Positions 25,966 through 33,431 of a DNA stretch of 44,639 bases are shown here, one piece after another. The DNA is from Treponema sp. GTDB lineage: Bacteria; Spirochaetota; Spirochaetia; Treponematales; Breznakiellaceae. The DNA lies in the NCBI GenBank assembly GCA_009782955.1, contig WRIB01000017.1:1-44639 (forward strand), in the 5' to 3' direction. The translations under genes and the position numbers were made by a program. The notes under the pieces were generated by a model that saw only the letters and a list, made by a program, of their open reading frames with translations, ran no database searches and was not told the DNA's origin. Within the stretch, counting starts at the first letter, position 1; every line of letters starts with the position of its first letter.

Positions 25966-26517
25966 TCATTTATAAGTAAGAAAGAACATAAGCGCCGCCG
26001 CGCTCAGTGAATGTATATACGGCGGCTTACCCATGTTTGCGATCACTTCTTTTTCGTTTATGCGCAGAACATCAACAAATTCATCTTCATCAAGATTTTG
26101 GCCGGACAGGGGAATCAGGTTTTCTGCCAGGTAAAAATGCACTGTATTTGACATAATTGCCGGATTGGGCCGCACAGATCCCAATTTAATAAGGCTTCCG
26201 GCCATGAAAGCCGTTTCTTCCTGTAATTCCCTGCCGGCTCCTTCTTCGGGAGTTTCACCTTCTTCTAAAATACCGCCGGGGAATTCCACGCTGAGTTCGG
26301 CAGATCCGTAGCGCCACTGGTGAACCATAAGGAATTGTCTGCCCTCGGGGCCTTCCAATACCGGAATTACATTGACCCAATCGGGGCACTCAATTACCGA
26401 AAATGTCCGTATTTTCCCCTCCGGTGAACGGCATTCAATATCAAAAAGTGACATTAAACCTGTCCGGTACTTTTCTTTCCGTTTTTCTTCTGTCCAGATT
26501 AAATGACTTGTTTCCAT
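25966..26517 (-). CDS. Nudix hydrolase (ADP-ribose pyrophosphatase type)
   Basis: A 183-residue cytosolic hydrolase of nucleoside-diphosphate compounds, most likely ADP-ribose. The N-terminal FLMVHQWRYGSAELSVEFPG is typical of ADP-ribose pyrophosphatases and leads into the Nudix box GGILEEGETPEEGAGRELQEETAF, whose RELQEE metal-binding core is intact. The usual Gly after EET is Ala here. I start at the ATG giving METSHLIWTEEK; an upstream ATG at 26556 adds 13 atypical residues. A TATAAA lies 12 bases upstream and no ribosome-binding site is visible, so the leader is very short. Divergent from the cytidylate-kinase-like gene. Confidence 0.88.
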   Translation of the reverse strand: METSHLIWTEEKRKEKYRTGLMSLFDIECRSPEGKIRTFSVIECPDWVNVIPVLEGPEGRQFLMVHQWRYGSAELSVEFPGGILEEGETPEEGAGRELQEETAFMAGSLIKLGSVRPNPAIMSNTVHFYLAENLIPLSGQNLDEDEFVDVLRINEKEVIANMGKPPYIHSLSAAALMFFLTYK

Positions 26518-26564
26518 ATATATAAAGGTTTTATAGTAGAAAGAAGAAGCATGCAAGAGGAGCT

Positions 26565-26606
26565 TGTTCCAAAATCTGACACGGCGGTATTACCGCCTTT
26601 GGAACA
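26565..26606. repeat. Palindromic repeat, family 2, copy 1
   Basis: Outer arms TGTTCCAAA (26565-26573) and TTTGGAACA (26598-26606) enclose an inner perfect hairpin GGCGGTA-T-TACCGCC (26583-26597). The outer part, with flanking GCCTC, matches the unit at 41243-41273. It lies in the leader of the downstream gene, 20 bases before its start. Confidence 0.7.
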
Positions 26607-26626
26607 GCCTCAGGTGGGGGGATATT

Positions 26627-27448
26627 TTGGGTATTGTAACAATTTCCCGGGAATTGGCAGCCATGGGAGATGAAACATCACATGAATTGGCGGATATTTT
26701 ACACTACCGGCTGGTTGACAAGAAATGCCTGGAAGAAAAAATGAAAAATTTGGGCGCCACGGAAAAAAAACTCCATAAGTATGATGAGCGTAAACCGTCT
26801 TTTTGGACTTCTATTTTCCAGGATCGGGACGATTACCTGCACTACCTGAAAAGCACTGTTTTTTCCGAAGCAGGGCAGGGTAACTGTATTTTTATGGGCC
26901 GCGGGTGCGAATCGTTGCTTCATGGCATACCGGGGGTGCTTTCGGTATTTCTTACCGCTCCTTTTGGGATACGTCTGGAAAGGGTAAAGAGTTATTTTCA
27001 GTGTGATGAAAAGAGAGCGGAACAGATAATCAATCAAAGCGACAGGGATCGGGAAGGGTTTCACCAATACTTTTTTGAAATGAAATGGAAAGATCCGGAA
27101 AATTATCATTTGACCCTGAATACAGGGTTTTTGCATCCCCATCTCTGTGCACAGCTGATTAATGCTGCTTTGGAAAAAAATATAAATGAAGGAATTGAAA
27201 CTGAAAATCATCTCCGTGTAAATGATCTGATTTTGGGAGAAAAGATAGTTCATCATCTTTTATTTGAAAAAATGATACCCGTTCATTTTCTGGAGGCCAG
27301 TGTTAAATCAGGAGCTGTTACGCTTTTTGGCGTTGTTAATGCTCCGTCTTTTGTAGAAGCGTCCATACAGGCTGCAAAAGAAGTTCCGTCGGTTTGTTCG
27401 GTCAGTTCGGAAATACAGGTGGTTCAGGAGTACAGCGTAGTACGATGA
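26627..27448 (+). CDS. Cytidylate-kinase-like protein with C-terminal BON-like domain
   Basis: A 273-residue protein. The first 190 residues resemble the cytidylate kinase-like family: it opens GIVTISRELAAMGDETSHEL, has YRLVDKKCLEEKM, a NCIFMGRGCESLL segment, and FLTAPFGIRLERVKSYFQCD with the LID-type Arg-rich pattern. The P-loop is degenerate, as usual in this group. The last 75 residues (VNDLILGEKIVHHLLFEKMI, then FGVVNAPSFVEAS and VSSEIQVV) look like a BON domain, a putative lipid- or envelope-binding module. I choose the TTG at 26627, which follows GGTGGGGGG by 5 bases and gives the family N-terminus; the longer frame from 26564 runs through the repeat. Its stop overlaps the next ATG (ATGA). 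Confidence 0.75.
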   Translation: MGIVTISRELAAMGDETSHELADILHYRLVDKKCLEEKMKNLGATEKKLHKYDERKPSFWTSIFQDRDDYLHYLKSTVFSEAGQGNCIFMGRGCESLLHGIPGVLSVFLTAPFGIRLERVKSYFQCDEKRAEQIINQSDRDREGFHQYFFEMKWKDPENYHLTLNTGFLHPHLCAQLINAALEKNINEGIETENHLRVNDLILGEKIVHHLLFEKMIPVHFLEASVKSGAVTLFGVVNAPSFVEASIQAAKEVPSVCSVSSEIQVVQEYSVVR

Positions 27449-28986
27449 ATAACAATATATCCCCTGCCGGTTGTCTTGAAAGATTACGGGTTTTAGACAG
27501 AGAACGGATGCATATCAGCAGAGCAGCGGCGCTTCTTCAATGGGATCAGGAAACATATCTTCCTTCCGGCGGCATAGAAGAAAGAGCAGAACAACTGGCC
27601 GTCCTGGAAGGTCTGGCCCACGAAAGGCTTATTAACAATGAAGTCGGGGAACTTCTGGGCAAATTACGTGATGCTTTTTCCCTGGATAATGCTGTACACA
27701 ATGCACAGGATGAATTTCCAGCGGATGATTTTATACGGGTGCTTCATCGTGATTACGAAAAGGCGGTAAAAATCCCTGTGGATTTTGTCCGTGAATGTGC
27801 CAAAGCGGAAGGGCTTTCCCAGGCAGCGTGGATAGAAGCCAGAAAGCACAATAATTTTGCAGCATTTGCCCCGCATCTGGAAAAAATGCTCGATTTTGCA
27901 AAGCAAAAAGCGGCGTTCTGGGGATGGGAAAGGACAAAGCTTTACGACGGTCTTCTTGATTATTATGAGCCGTCTTTGGGCGTACATGAACTTACTGCTA
28001 TTTTTGGTCCGCTTCGGGACAGGCTGCAATTGCTGTTACAGAAAATAGCCGCAAAACCAAATCCCGGCAATGTTTTTATTAACCATAATTTTGAAAAAGC
28101 AAAACAGGAAGCTTTTTGCCGGGAAGTTTTATCCGGCATTGGCTTTGACGGCAAACGCGGCCGCATGGATATTTCGGCACATCCCTTTACTACTGCATTG
28201 GGCTTTAATGATGTCCGGATAACCACCCGGTATGCTGCTTCCGATCCGTTGTCCGGACTTTTTTCCGTTATACACGAAGGCGGTCATGCTTTTTATGAAT
28301 TGGGGCTGGATAAATCTTTGCGGTATTCCAGTCTGGCAGAAGGGACTTCCATGGGTATACATGAATCCCAATCCCGGCTTTGGGAAAATGTAATAGGCCG
28401 CAGCCGTGTTTTCTGGGAACCCTGGTACCCCCGTTTAAAAGATTATTTTTCGCCAGAGCTGGGAACGGTTGATTTTGAAAGTTTTTACCGGACAGTAAAC
28501 AATGTTGTTCCCGGGCCAATCCGGGTAGAAGCCGATGAGGTAAGTTATTCTTTACATATTATACTCCGTTTTGAACTGGAAGAAAAACTCTTTTCCGGCA
28601 AGCTTTCGGTAAATGAACTTCCGGAAGCCTGGAACGCAGGGATGAAGGATTATCTTAACGTGGAATGTACCGGCGATGCGGAAGGTGTTTTACAGGATGT
28701 TCACTGGTCAATGGGCGCTTTTGGCTATTTTCCCAGCTATGCGCTGGGAAATCTCTATGCACTTCAATTTTGGAATAAATTACAAGAAGATATTGGAACT
28801 ACAGATCAAATGCTTCGGCGGCGGGATTATGGGACGATTCATTCCTGGTTAAGGGACAATATTCATCATAAAGGCCGCTGCAAGAAACCCGCCGAATTGA
28901 TTATGGATGTTACGGGCAACTTACTTTCTGCGGATAGTTTTTTCCGTTATATTGAACAAAAGTATACGGAGCTTTATGGACTTTGA
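27445..28986 (+). CDS. M32 family metallocarboxypeptidase (Taq carboxypeptidase)
   Basis: A 513-residue zinc carboxypeptidase of family M32, cytosolic. The zinc motif HEGGH lies near residue 277 (VIHEGGHAFYELGL). The downstream Glu ligand is in MGIHESQSRLWENVIGRS, a strong family signature, and YPSYALGNLYA-like FPSYALGNLYALQFWNKL closes the active site. The N-terminal AALLQWDQETYLP is also characteristic. The length matches the family. The start is the ATG overlapping the previous stop by 4 bases; the next gene overlaps its 3' end by 11 bases. It probably recycles peptides. Confidence 0.95.
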   Translation: MNNNISPAGCLERLRVLDRERMHISRAAALLQWDQETYLPSGGIEERAEQLAVLEGLAHERLINNEVGELLGKLRDAFSLDNAVHNAQDEFPADDFIRVLHRDYEKAVKIPVDFVRECAKAEGLSQAAWIEARKHNNFAAFAPHLEKMLDFAKQKAAFWGWERTKLYDGLLDYYEPSLGVHELTAIFGPLRDRLQLLLQKIAAKPNPGNVFINHNFEKAKQEAFCREVLSGIGFDGKRGRMDISAHPFTTALGFNDVRITTRYAASDPLSGLFSVIHEGGHAFYELGLDKSLRYSSLAEGTSMGIHESQSRLWENVIGRSRVFWEPWYPRLKDYFSPELGTVDFESFYRTVNNVVPGPIRVEADEVSYSLHIILRFELEEKLFSGKLSVNELPEAWNAGMKDYLNVECTGDAEGVLQDVHWSMGAFGYFPSYALGNLYALQFWNKLQEDIGTTDQMLRRRDYGTIHSWLRDNIHHKGRCKKPAELIMDVTGNLLSADSFFRYIEQKYTELYGL

Positions 28987-29734
28987 GTATTTTGGCCTAT
29001 CGCGGGATCTGTTATATCTTTGTTCTCTGATTTTGGGTGTTGCTATTGCAGCTTTTCTTGTTACATTGCAAAAAACATGTACACTACGGCGGAAATCTGT
29101 ATTGATTACCGTGATCTTCTGTCTGGCTTCCTGTTTTATTGCTTCGCTGGCGGTTTCAGTTATACTTTCCGGAGGATTAATATTTTCTGCTTTATTAAAG
29201 CATCCTTTTATAATTTTATTAATGGTATTGTTTTTTGTTCTGGGCGGACTTGCACTGTACTTTCCGCGCGCAGGCGGATGCTCAATTATTTTTGCCGCCG
29301 GACTTTTTTTGGTATATATGTGTTTTTCCTTTTGGATTTATCCCGGCATAAATGAACCGGAAAGGCTGGTGGTCCGGGCTTCGGAAACTGATTTGATATT
29401 CCGGCTGAATGCTGAAACCTGGGATGTTCAAAGCAGCCATAATGATCAGAGACAAATTTATTTCGAGGCGGTTTCAATTACCGCATATCCTGCTTATCCC
29501 CTTATCGGCGGAAAACGAAGAGGCGTAATCACCCGGGTTTTCCGGAATGATACTGAGCTTTTAGCCTTTCACGGAGCCTTTAACCGGTATTCAAAAAGTG
29601 CTGGAAAATCCTGGGGGTTTTTACGCGAAGAGTTTACCCTGGCTCTGCCTGCCGGAGCTTTACTGCCGGGAATCAGTTTGACTGTGTTGTTTAACGGAAC
29701 TCTGCTGTACTTCGATCCGCCTATCCAGTTTTAG
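28976..29734 (+). CDS. Membrane protein of unknown function
   Basis: A 252-residue protein I do not recognise. About four transmembrane helices lie in the first 145 residues (LYLCSLILGVAIAAFLVTL, VIFCLASCFIASLAVSVIL, PFIILLMVLFFVLGGLALYF, IIFAAGLFLVYMCFSFWIY). A soluble beta-rich domain of about 110 residues then faces the periplasm or cytosol. I start at the ATG inside the M32 gene (11-base overlap, ACGGAG upstream), which begins just before the first helix. Cotranscription with the kinase-like and peptidase genes is likely. Confidence 0.7.
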   Translation: MDFEYFGLSRDLLYLCSLILGVAIAAFLVTLQKTCTLRRKSVLITVIFCLASCFIASLAVSVILSGGLIFSALLKHPFIILLMVLFFVLGGLALYFPRAGGCSIIFAAGLFLVYMCFSFWIYPGINEPERLVVRASETDLIFRLNAETWDVQSSHNDQRQIYFEAVSITAYPAYPLIGGKRRGVITRVFRNDTELLAFHGAFNRYSKSAGKSWGFLREEFTLALPAGALLPGISLTVLFNGTLLYFDPPIQF

Positions 29735-29737
29735 AGC

Positions 29738-29756
29738 TTGACAATATTATTGTCAA
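29738..29756. promoter_or_regulatory. 19-bp palindrome containing a TTGACA box
   Basis: TTGACAATA-T-TATTGTCAA is a perfect 9-1-9 palindrome just after the membrane-protein stop. Its left end is a consensus -35 for the downstream gene (CATACT follows at an 18-base spacing as a possible -10). An operator overlapping the -35 box is a reasonable reading; there is no T-run to make it a terminator. Confidence 0.45.
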
Positions 29757-29824
29757 ACATTCATACTTCTGCAATGCGGGTTTTTAGCCTGCAAGAGATA
29801 AGGACATTATTTTAGTTCATCGCC

Positions 29825-29849
29825 AGGAGGCATCGCCAACTAAGTTGGC
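29825..29849 (+). promoter_or_regulatory. Ribosome-binding site followed by a hairpin
   Basis: A strong AGGAGG (29825-29830) lies 24 bases from the GTG of the next gene, too far for normal initiation. A perfect hairpin, GCCAAC-TAA-GTTGGC (29835-29849), sits between. Folding of the hairpin would shorten the effective spacing to 9 bases. Confidence 0.55.
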
Positions 29850-29854
29850 AAAAT

Positions 29855-30487
29855 GTGTGCATGAAAGCAGCCGATATAGTTACAACCATACGTATCCTTC
29901 TGGCTCCTGTCTTTTTTGTTGTTTGCAATTTTTATGTATTATTTAATCCGGCCGGTTCAGATGCAATTGGGCAGTTTTGGCAGATCCCGGTGTTGTGGAT
30001 TATTTTTGCCATTGCAGAACTAAGTGATATGCTGGACGGATTGATTGCCCGCAAGCTTGGAGAAGTTAGCGATTTTGGCAAACTTTACGATCCCTTTGCC
30101 GATACCCTTTTTCAGATATCTATTTTTATTTGTTTTGTATGGCACAACATTCTGCCAATAATCCCTTTTTTGCTGATAGTGTACCGTGAATTTGCCATAC
30201 TTTTTATCAGGAACCTGATGCAAAAAAAGGGTATTTCCATGGGCGCCCGTTTGGGAGGAAAAATCAAAACTGTAGTTTCTATAGGAGCGGGAGTATTGGC
30301 CCTTGTTGTGTATAGCCTTCGTATCCTTTTCCAGCGTTTTTTAGTCTCAGGGAAGACAGACCTGTACGACCGGCTTTATACCGGGTTTTCCCGTTCGGCA
30401 ATAATCGTTTTTCATTTGGCTGTTGTTTTATCCATTCTTTCTTTTATTGATTACTTTAGTGTCTATTTAAAAAACCCGAAACAATAG
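29855..30487 (+). CDS. pgsA: CDP-alcohol phosphatidyltransferase (PgsA type)
   Basis: A 210-residue inner-membrane enzyme of phospholipid synthesis. The diagnostic CDP-alcohol motif is intact (SDMLDGLIARKLGEVSDFGK then LYDPFAD, about residues 58-84), providing the four metal-binding Asp. Several hydrophobic helices follow. The NAARLL-like N-terminus IVTTIRILLAPVF and the overall size fit phosphatidylglycerol-phosphate synthase, but a different CDP-alcohol acceptor cannot be excluded. The start is GTG at 29855 or ATG at 29861; a hairpin between the ribosome-binding site and start makes the choice uncertain. Confidence 0.85.
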   Translation: MCMKAADIVTTIRILLAPVFFVVCNFYVLFNPAGSDAIGQFWQIPVLWIIFAIAELSDMLDGLIARKLGEVSDFGKLYDPFADTLFQISIFICFVWHNILPIIPFLLIVYREFAILFIRNLMQKKGISMGARLGGKIKTVVSIGAGVLALVVYSLRILFQRFLVSGKTDLYDRLYTGFSRSAIIVFHLAVVLSILSFIDYFSVYLKNPKQ

Positions 30488-30698
30488 GCCGTGCCCATTA
30501 CCGGTAACAAGGCGGGTTTTGGACTACTTGACAGCAGGCTTTTTGTTCTTTATCCTATAAAAAAGCCGGAATATGCGCCTTTTTGACTGCGAATGTACAG
30601 GTACAACGGTTCCGTTGGAAACCAGTTTACGTTCGACGCTGGATGTGGCGTGTGCATGGTTTACTATATTATGCATATGGAATATGGAGGAAAGCTTA

Positions 30699-31784
30699 AT
30701 GAGAAAAATCATTGTAATTTTACTTGCTGCTCTGGTTTTGGCAGCCTGCGGCGGCACGAAGACAGAGACCGTACGGGCAGGAGATACCTTCGATCTGGCC
30801 CTGGTAACAGATCTTGGTACTATTGATGATAAATCTTTTAACCAAGGCGCCTGGGAAGGACTGGTTCAGTATGCCGATGAATACGGCATTTCCCGCAAAT
30901 ACTATCAGCCTGCAGAGCAAAGTGATGATGCCTATCTTTCGGCTATCGATCTTGCCGTGCAGGGAGGTGCAAAAATAATTGTAACCCCTGGATTCCTTTT
31001 TGAAACGCCAATTTATGAAGCTCAGGATCGATATCCTGATGTGCATTTTATTCTGGTTGACGGCGTACCTCACGATCCGACCTATACCACTTTTAGAACT
31101 GCCCCCAATACAGTCGGAATACTCTATGCTGAAGATCAGGCAGGATTCCTGGCCGGGTATGCCGCCGTTAAAGACGGTAACAGACGGCTCGGGTTCATGG
31201 GCGGTATGGCAGTTCCTGCCGTTGTCCGTTTTGGCTATGGCTTTGTCCAGGGTGCGGAATTTGCTGCTCAGGAATTGGATTTGGCTCCTGGTTCAATCAC
31301 AATCAATTATCATTATACCGGCGGTTTTGCCGCTACTCCGGAAGCTCAGGCTATGGCTGCTTCCTGGTATGACAGCGGTATAGATGTAATTTTTGCCTGC
31401 GGCGGCGCAGTCGGTAACTCGGTCATGGCAGCAGCTGAAGCTAAAGGAAGAAAAGTGATTGGCGTTGATGTAGATCAATCCGGTGAATCGCCGACGGTCA
31501 TTACTTCGGCAATGAAGGGGCTGCGGCCTTCTGTTTATTCCTGTATTTCCGATTATTATTACGGATCGTTCCCCGGCGGAGAAACGCTTGTTTTCTCGGC
31601 TGAAAATGAAGGAGTCGGTCTTCCCATGGGAACTTCCAAATTTGAGATTTTTTCCGATCTTGATTATCAAAACATTTATTTTGAACTGGCAATAGGTAAT
31701 ATTCCCAGAATGGATAATCTGGAAGAAAACGGAAGTCCGAGTGTAGTGCCTGTAACTATAACCAGGGTAACTGAAGTCAAGTAG
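30699..31784 (+). CDS. BMP-family nucleoside-binding lipoprotein (PnrA/TmpC-like)
   Basis: A 361-residue substrate-binding lipoprotein for a nucleoside ABC transporter. The signal peptide MRKIIVILLAALVLAAC ends in a lipobox with acylated Cys17. The BMP domain shows DLALVTDLGTIDDKSFNQGA, VEGIxY-like LYAEDQAGFLAGYAA, LGFMGGMAVPAVVRFGYGF, IDVIFACGGAVGNSV and VIGVDVDQ, all typical of T. pallidum PnrA (TmpC), which binds purine nucleosides. The true start is the ATG with GGAGG 8 bases upstream; the longer frame lacks a signal peptide. First gene of the transporter operon, preceded by a 211-base leader with one short hairpin, and followed by two hairpins likely to limit read-through. Confidence 0.93.
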   Translation: MRKIIVILLAALVLAACGGTKTETVRAGDTFDLALVTDLGTIDDKSFNQGAWEGLVQYADEYGISRKYYQPAEQSDDAYLSAIDLAVQGGAKIIVTPGFLFETPIYEAQDRYPDVHFILVDGVPHDPTYTTFRTAPNTVGILYAEDQAGFLAGYAAVKDGNRRLGFMGGMAVPAVVRFGYGFVQGAEFAAQELDLAPGSITINYHYTGGFAATPEAQAMAASWYDSGIDVIFACGGAVGNSVMAAAEAKGRKVIGVDVDQSGESPTVITSAMKGLRPSVYSCISDYYYGSFPGGETLVFSAENEGVGLPMGTSKFEIFSDLDYQNIYFELAIGNIPRMDNLEENGSPSVVPVTITRVTEVK

Positions 31785-31814
31785 AGTTTTTTAAAATTGA
31801 ATTTTTAAAAAACT
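31785..31814 (+). terminator. AT-rich hairpin after the BMP gene
   Basis: AGTTTTTTAAAA (31785-31796) and TTTTAAAAAACT (31803-31814) form a perfect 12-bp stem that starts at the base after the stop codon. It is weak because it is AT-only, but is likely part of a 3' stabiliser with the next hairpin. Confidence 0.55.
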
Positions 31815-31828
31815 TCAGTTTATTTTTT

Positions 31829-31868
31829 AAACAAGAGAAATACAGAAAATTCTGTATTTCTCTTGTTT
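31829..31868 (+). terminator. 19-bp hairpin between receptor and ATPase genes
   Basis: AAACAAGAGAAATACAGAA and its perfect complement enclose a 2-base loop (31829-31868), followed by a T-rich run. In the 119-base gap between the receptor and the transporter ATPase, it would cause partial termination or protect the upstream mRNA, giving excess receptor over membrane subunits. Confidence 0.75.
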
Positions 31869-31903
31869 TCTGCTTTTCTTATCTTTAGTCTTAAGGAAGA
31901 CCG

Positions 31904-33430
31904 ATGGATTACCTGATTGAAATGTGCGGAATTACCAAAGTCTTTCCCGGTATTGTTGCAAACGATAATATTACACTCCAACTGAAAAAAGGCGAGATAC
32001 ATGCCCTTTTGGGAGAAAACGGCGCCGGAAAATCCACATTAATGAGCATTCTGTTTGGTCTGTATCAGGCTGAACATGGGGAAATTAAAAAGAACGGGAC
32101 AGTTGTCAGAATTCATGGACCCAATGATGCAACAAGACTGGGTATTGGCATGGTTCATCAGCATTTCAAGCTGGTTCACAATTTTACCGTTCTGGAAAAT
32201 ATTATTCTGGGTGCGGAAACTGTAAATAAAGGCCTTTTAAAGCTTGATAATGCCCGTAAGCAGGTAATGGAATTATCCAAACGTTATAAACTGGAAATAG
32301 ATCCCGATGCTTTAATATCAGATATTACGGTAGGCATGCAACAGCGTGTTGAAATACTTAAAATGCTTTACCGGGAAAATGAAATACTGATTTTTGATGA
32401 ACCTACGGCAGTTTTAACACCTCAGGAAATTGAAGAGCTGATGCAAATAATGAAAAATCTGGTTGCCGAGGACAAGTCAATTTTGTTTATCACACATAAA
32501 CTTAATGAAATTAAAGCTGTAGCCGATCGCTGTACCGTACTGCGCAAGGGGAAGTACATTGGAACCGTTGATGTAGCGACAGCTTCAAAGGAAGAATTAT
32601 CTGAAATGATGGTTGGCCGCAAGGTTAACCTTTCTGTTAATAAAGCCGAGCAACTACCTGGTGAATTAATACTCCGGGTTGAACATCTTACCGTTAAAAG
32701 CAAGGATCATGGTAAAGCTGTAGTAAACGACGTTAGTTTTGAAGTCATGGCCGGAGAAATAGTCTGCATTGCTGGTATTGACGGAAACGGCCAATCGGAA
32801 CTTATCTATGCTCTTGCGGGGATGATTGAACTGGATGGCGGACGCATGTTTTTGGGTGAGAAAGAAATAACACGCGACGATGTCAGGGGCAGGGGAGAAG
32901 CCGGGATGTCCCATATTCCGGAAGACAGGCACAAGCACGGACTTGTTCTGGATTACAACCTGGCGTTTAACCTTGTTTTGCAAAACTATTATTTCTCCCG
33001 TTTCCAAAAAAATGGTTTTCTTAAGTACAATGACATATACCGTTATGCGGATGCCCTTATCGACAGGTTTGACATACGCAGCGGACAAGGGGCGCGTACC
33101 ATAGCCCGCAGTATGTCTGGAGGAAACCAGCAAAAGGCAATTGTTGCAAGGGAAATCGATCGCGGTTCAAAGTTACTGATTGCAGTACAGCCGACCCGCG
33201 GGCTTGATGTCGGCGCTATTGAGTACATACATAAACAGCTTGTTGCCGAACGTTCCGCAGGAAAAGGAATACTTCTTGTATCTCTGGAACTCGACGAGGT
33301 GATGGATGTAAGCGACCGTATTCTTGTTATTTACGAAGGCCGAATCGTTGCCAATGTTAAACCAAAGGAAGTAAACTTTCAACAGCTTGGGCTTTATATG
33401 TCCGGTTCAGCAAAACAGGAAAGTGCATAA
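31904..33430 (+). CDS. Nucleoside ABC transporter ATP-binding protein
   Basis: A 508-residue double ATPase of the sugar/nucleoside (CUT2-like, BMP-associated) class. Domain 1 has Walker A GENGAGKST, a non-canonical signature ISDITVGMQQRVEIL and Walker B EILIFDEPTAVLTPQ. Domain 2 has a degenerate Walker A (GIDGNGQSEL, lacking the Lys), a canonical signature MSGGNQQKAIVAREI and LLIAVQPTRGLDVGA, where Gln replaces the usual Asp-Glu pair. Thus each composite site mixes catalytic and degenerate elements, as is normal in this family. AAGGAAGACC precedes the ATG. Equivalent to PnrC of T. pallidum; energises uptake with the two permeases that follow. Confidence 0.95.
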   Translation: MDYLIEMCGITKVFPGIVANDNITLQLKKGEIHALLGENGAGKSTLMSILFGLYQAEHGEIKKNGTVVRIHGPNDATRLGIGMVHQHFKLVHNFTVLENIILGAETVNKGLLKLDNARKQVMELSKRYKLEIDPDALISDITVGMQQRVEILKMLYRENEILIFDEPTAVLTPQEIEELMQIMKNLVAEDKSILFITHKLNEIKAVADRCTVLRKGKYIGTVDVATASKEELSEMMVGRKVNLSVNKAEQLPGELILRVEHLTVKSKDHGKAVVNDVSFEVMAGEIVCIAGIDGNGQSELIYALAGMIELDGGRMFLGEKEITRDDVRGRGEAGMSHIPEDRHKHGLVLDYNLAFNLVLQNYYFSRFQKNGFLKYNDIYRYADALIDRFDIRSGQGARTIARSMSGGNQQKAIVAREIDRGSKLLIAVQPTRGLDVGAIEYIHKQLVAERSAGKGILLVSLELDEVMDVSDRILVIYEGRIVANVKPKEVNFQQLGLYMSGSAKQESA

Positions 33431-33431
33431 C

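Noticed and set aside
30488-30698. Purine riboswitch before the nucleoside receptor gene
   Set aside because: The 211-base leader shows one short hairpin (30537-30567) but none of the conserved junction bases of a purine riboswitch.
31904-33430. Inactivating mutations in the ABC ATPase (degenerate Walker A and signature)
   Set aside because: Asymmetric sites with one degenerate half are normal in this two-domain ATPase family, so this is not a pseudogene.
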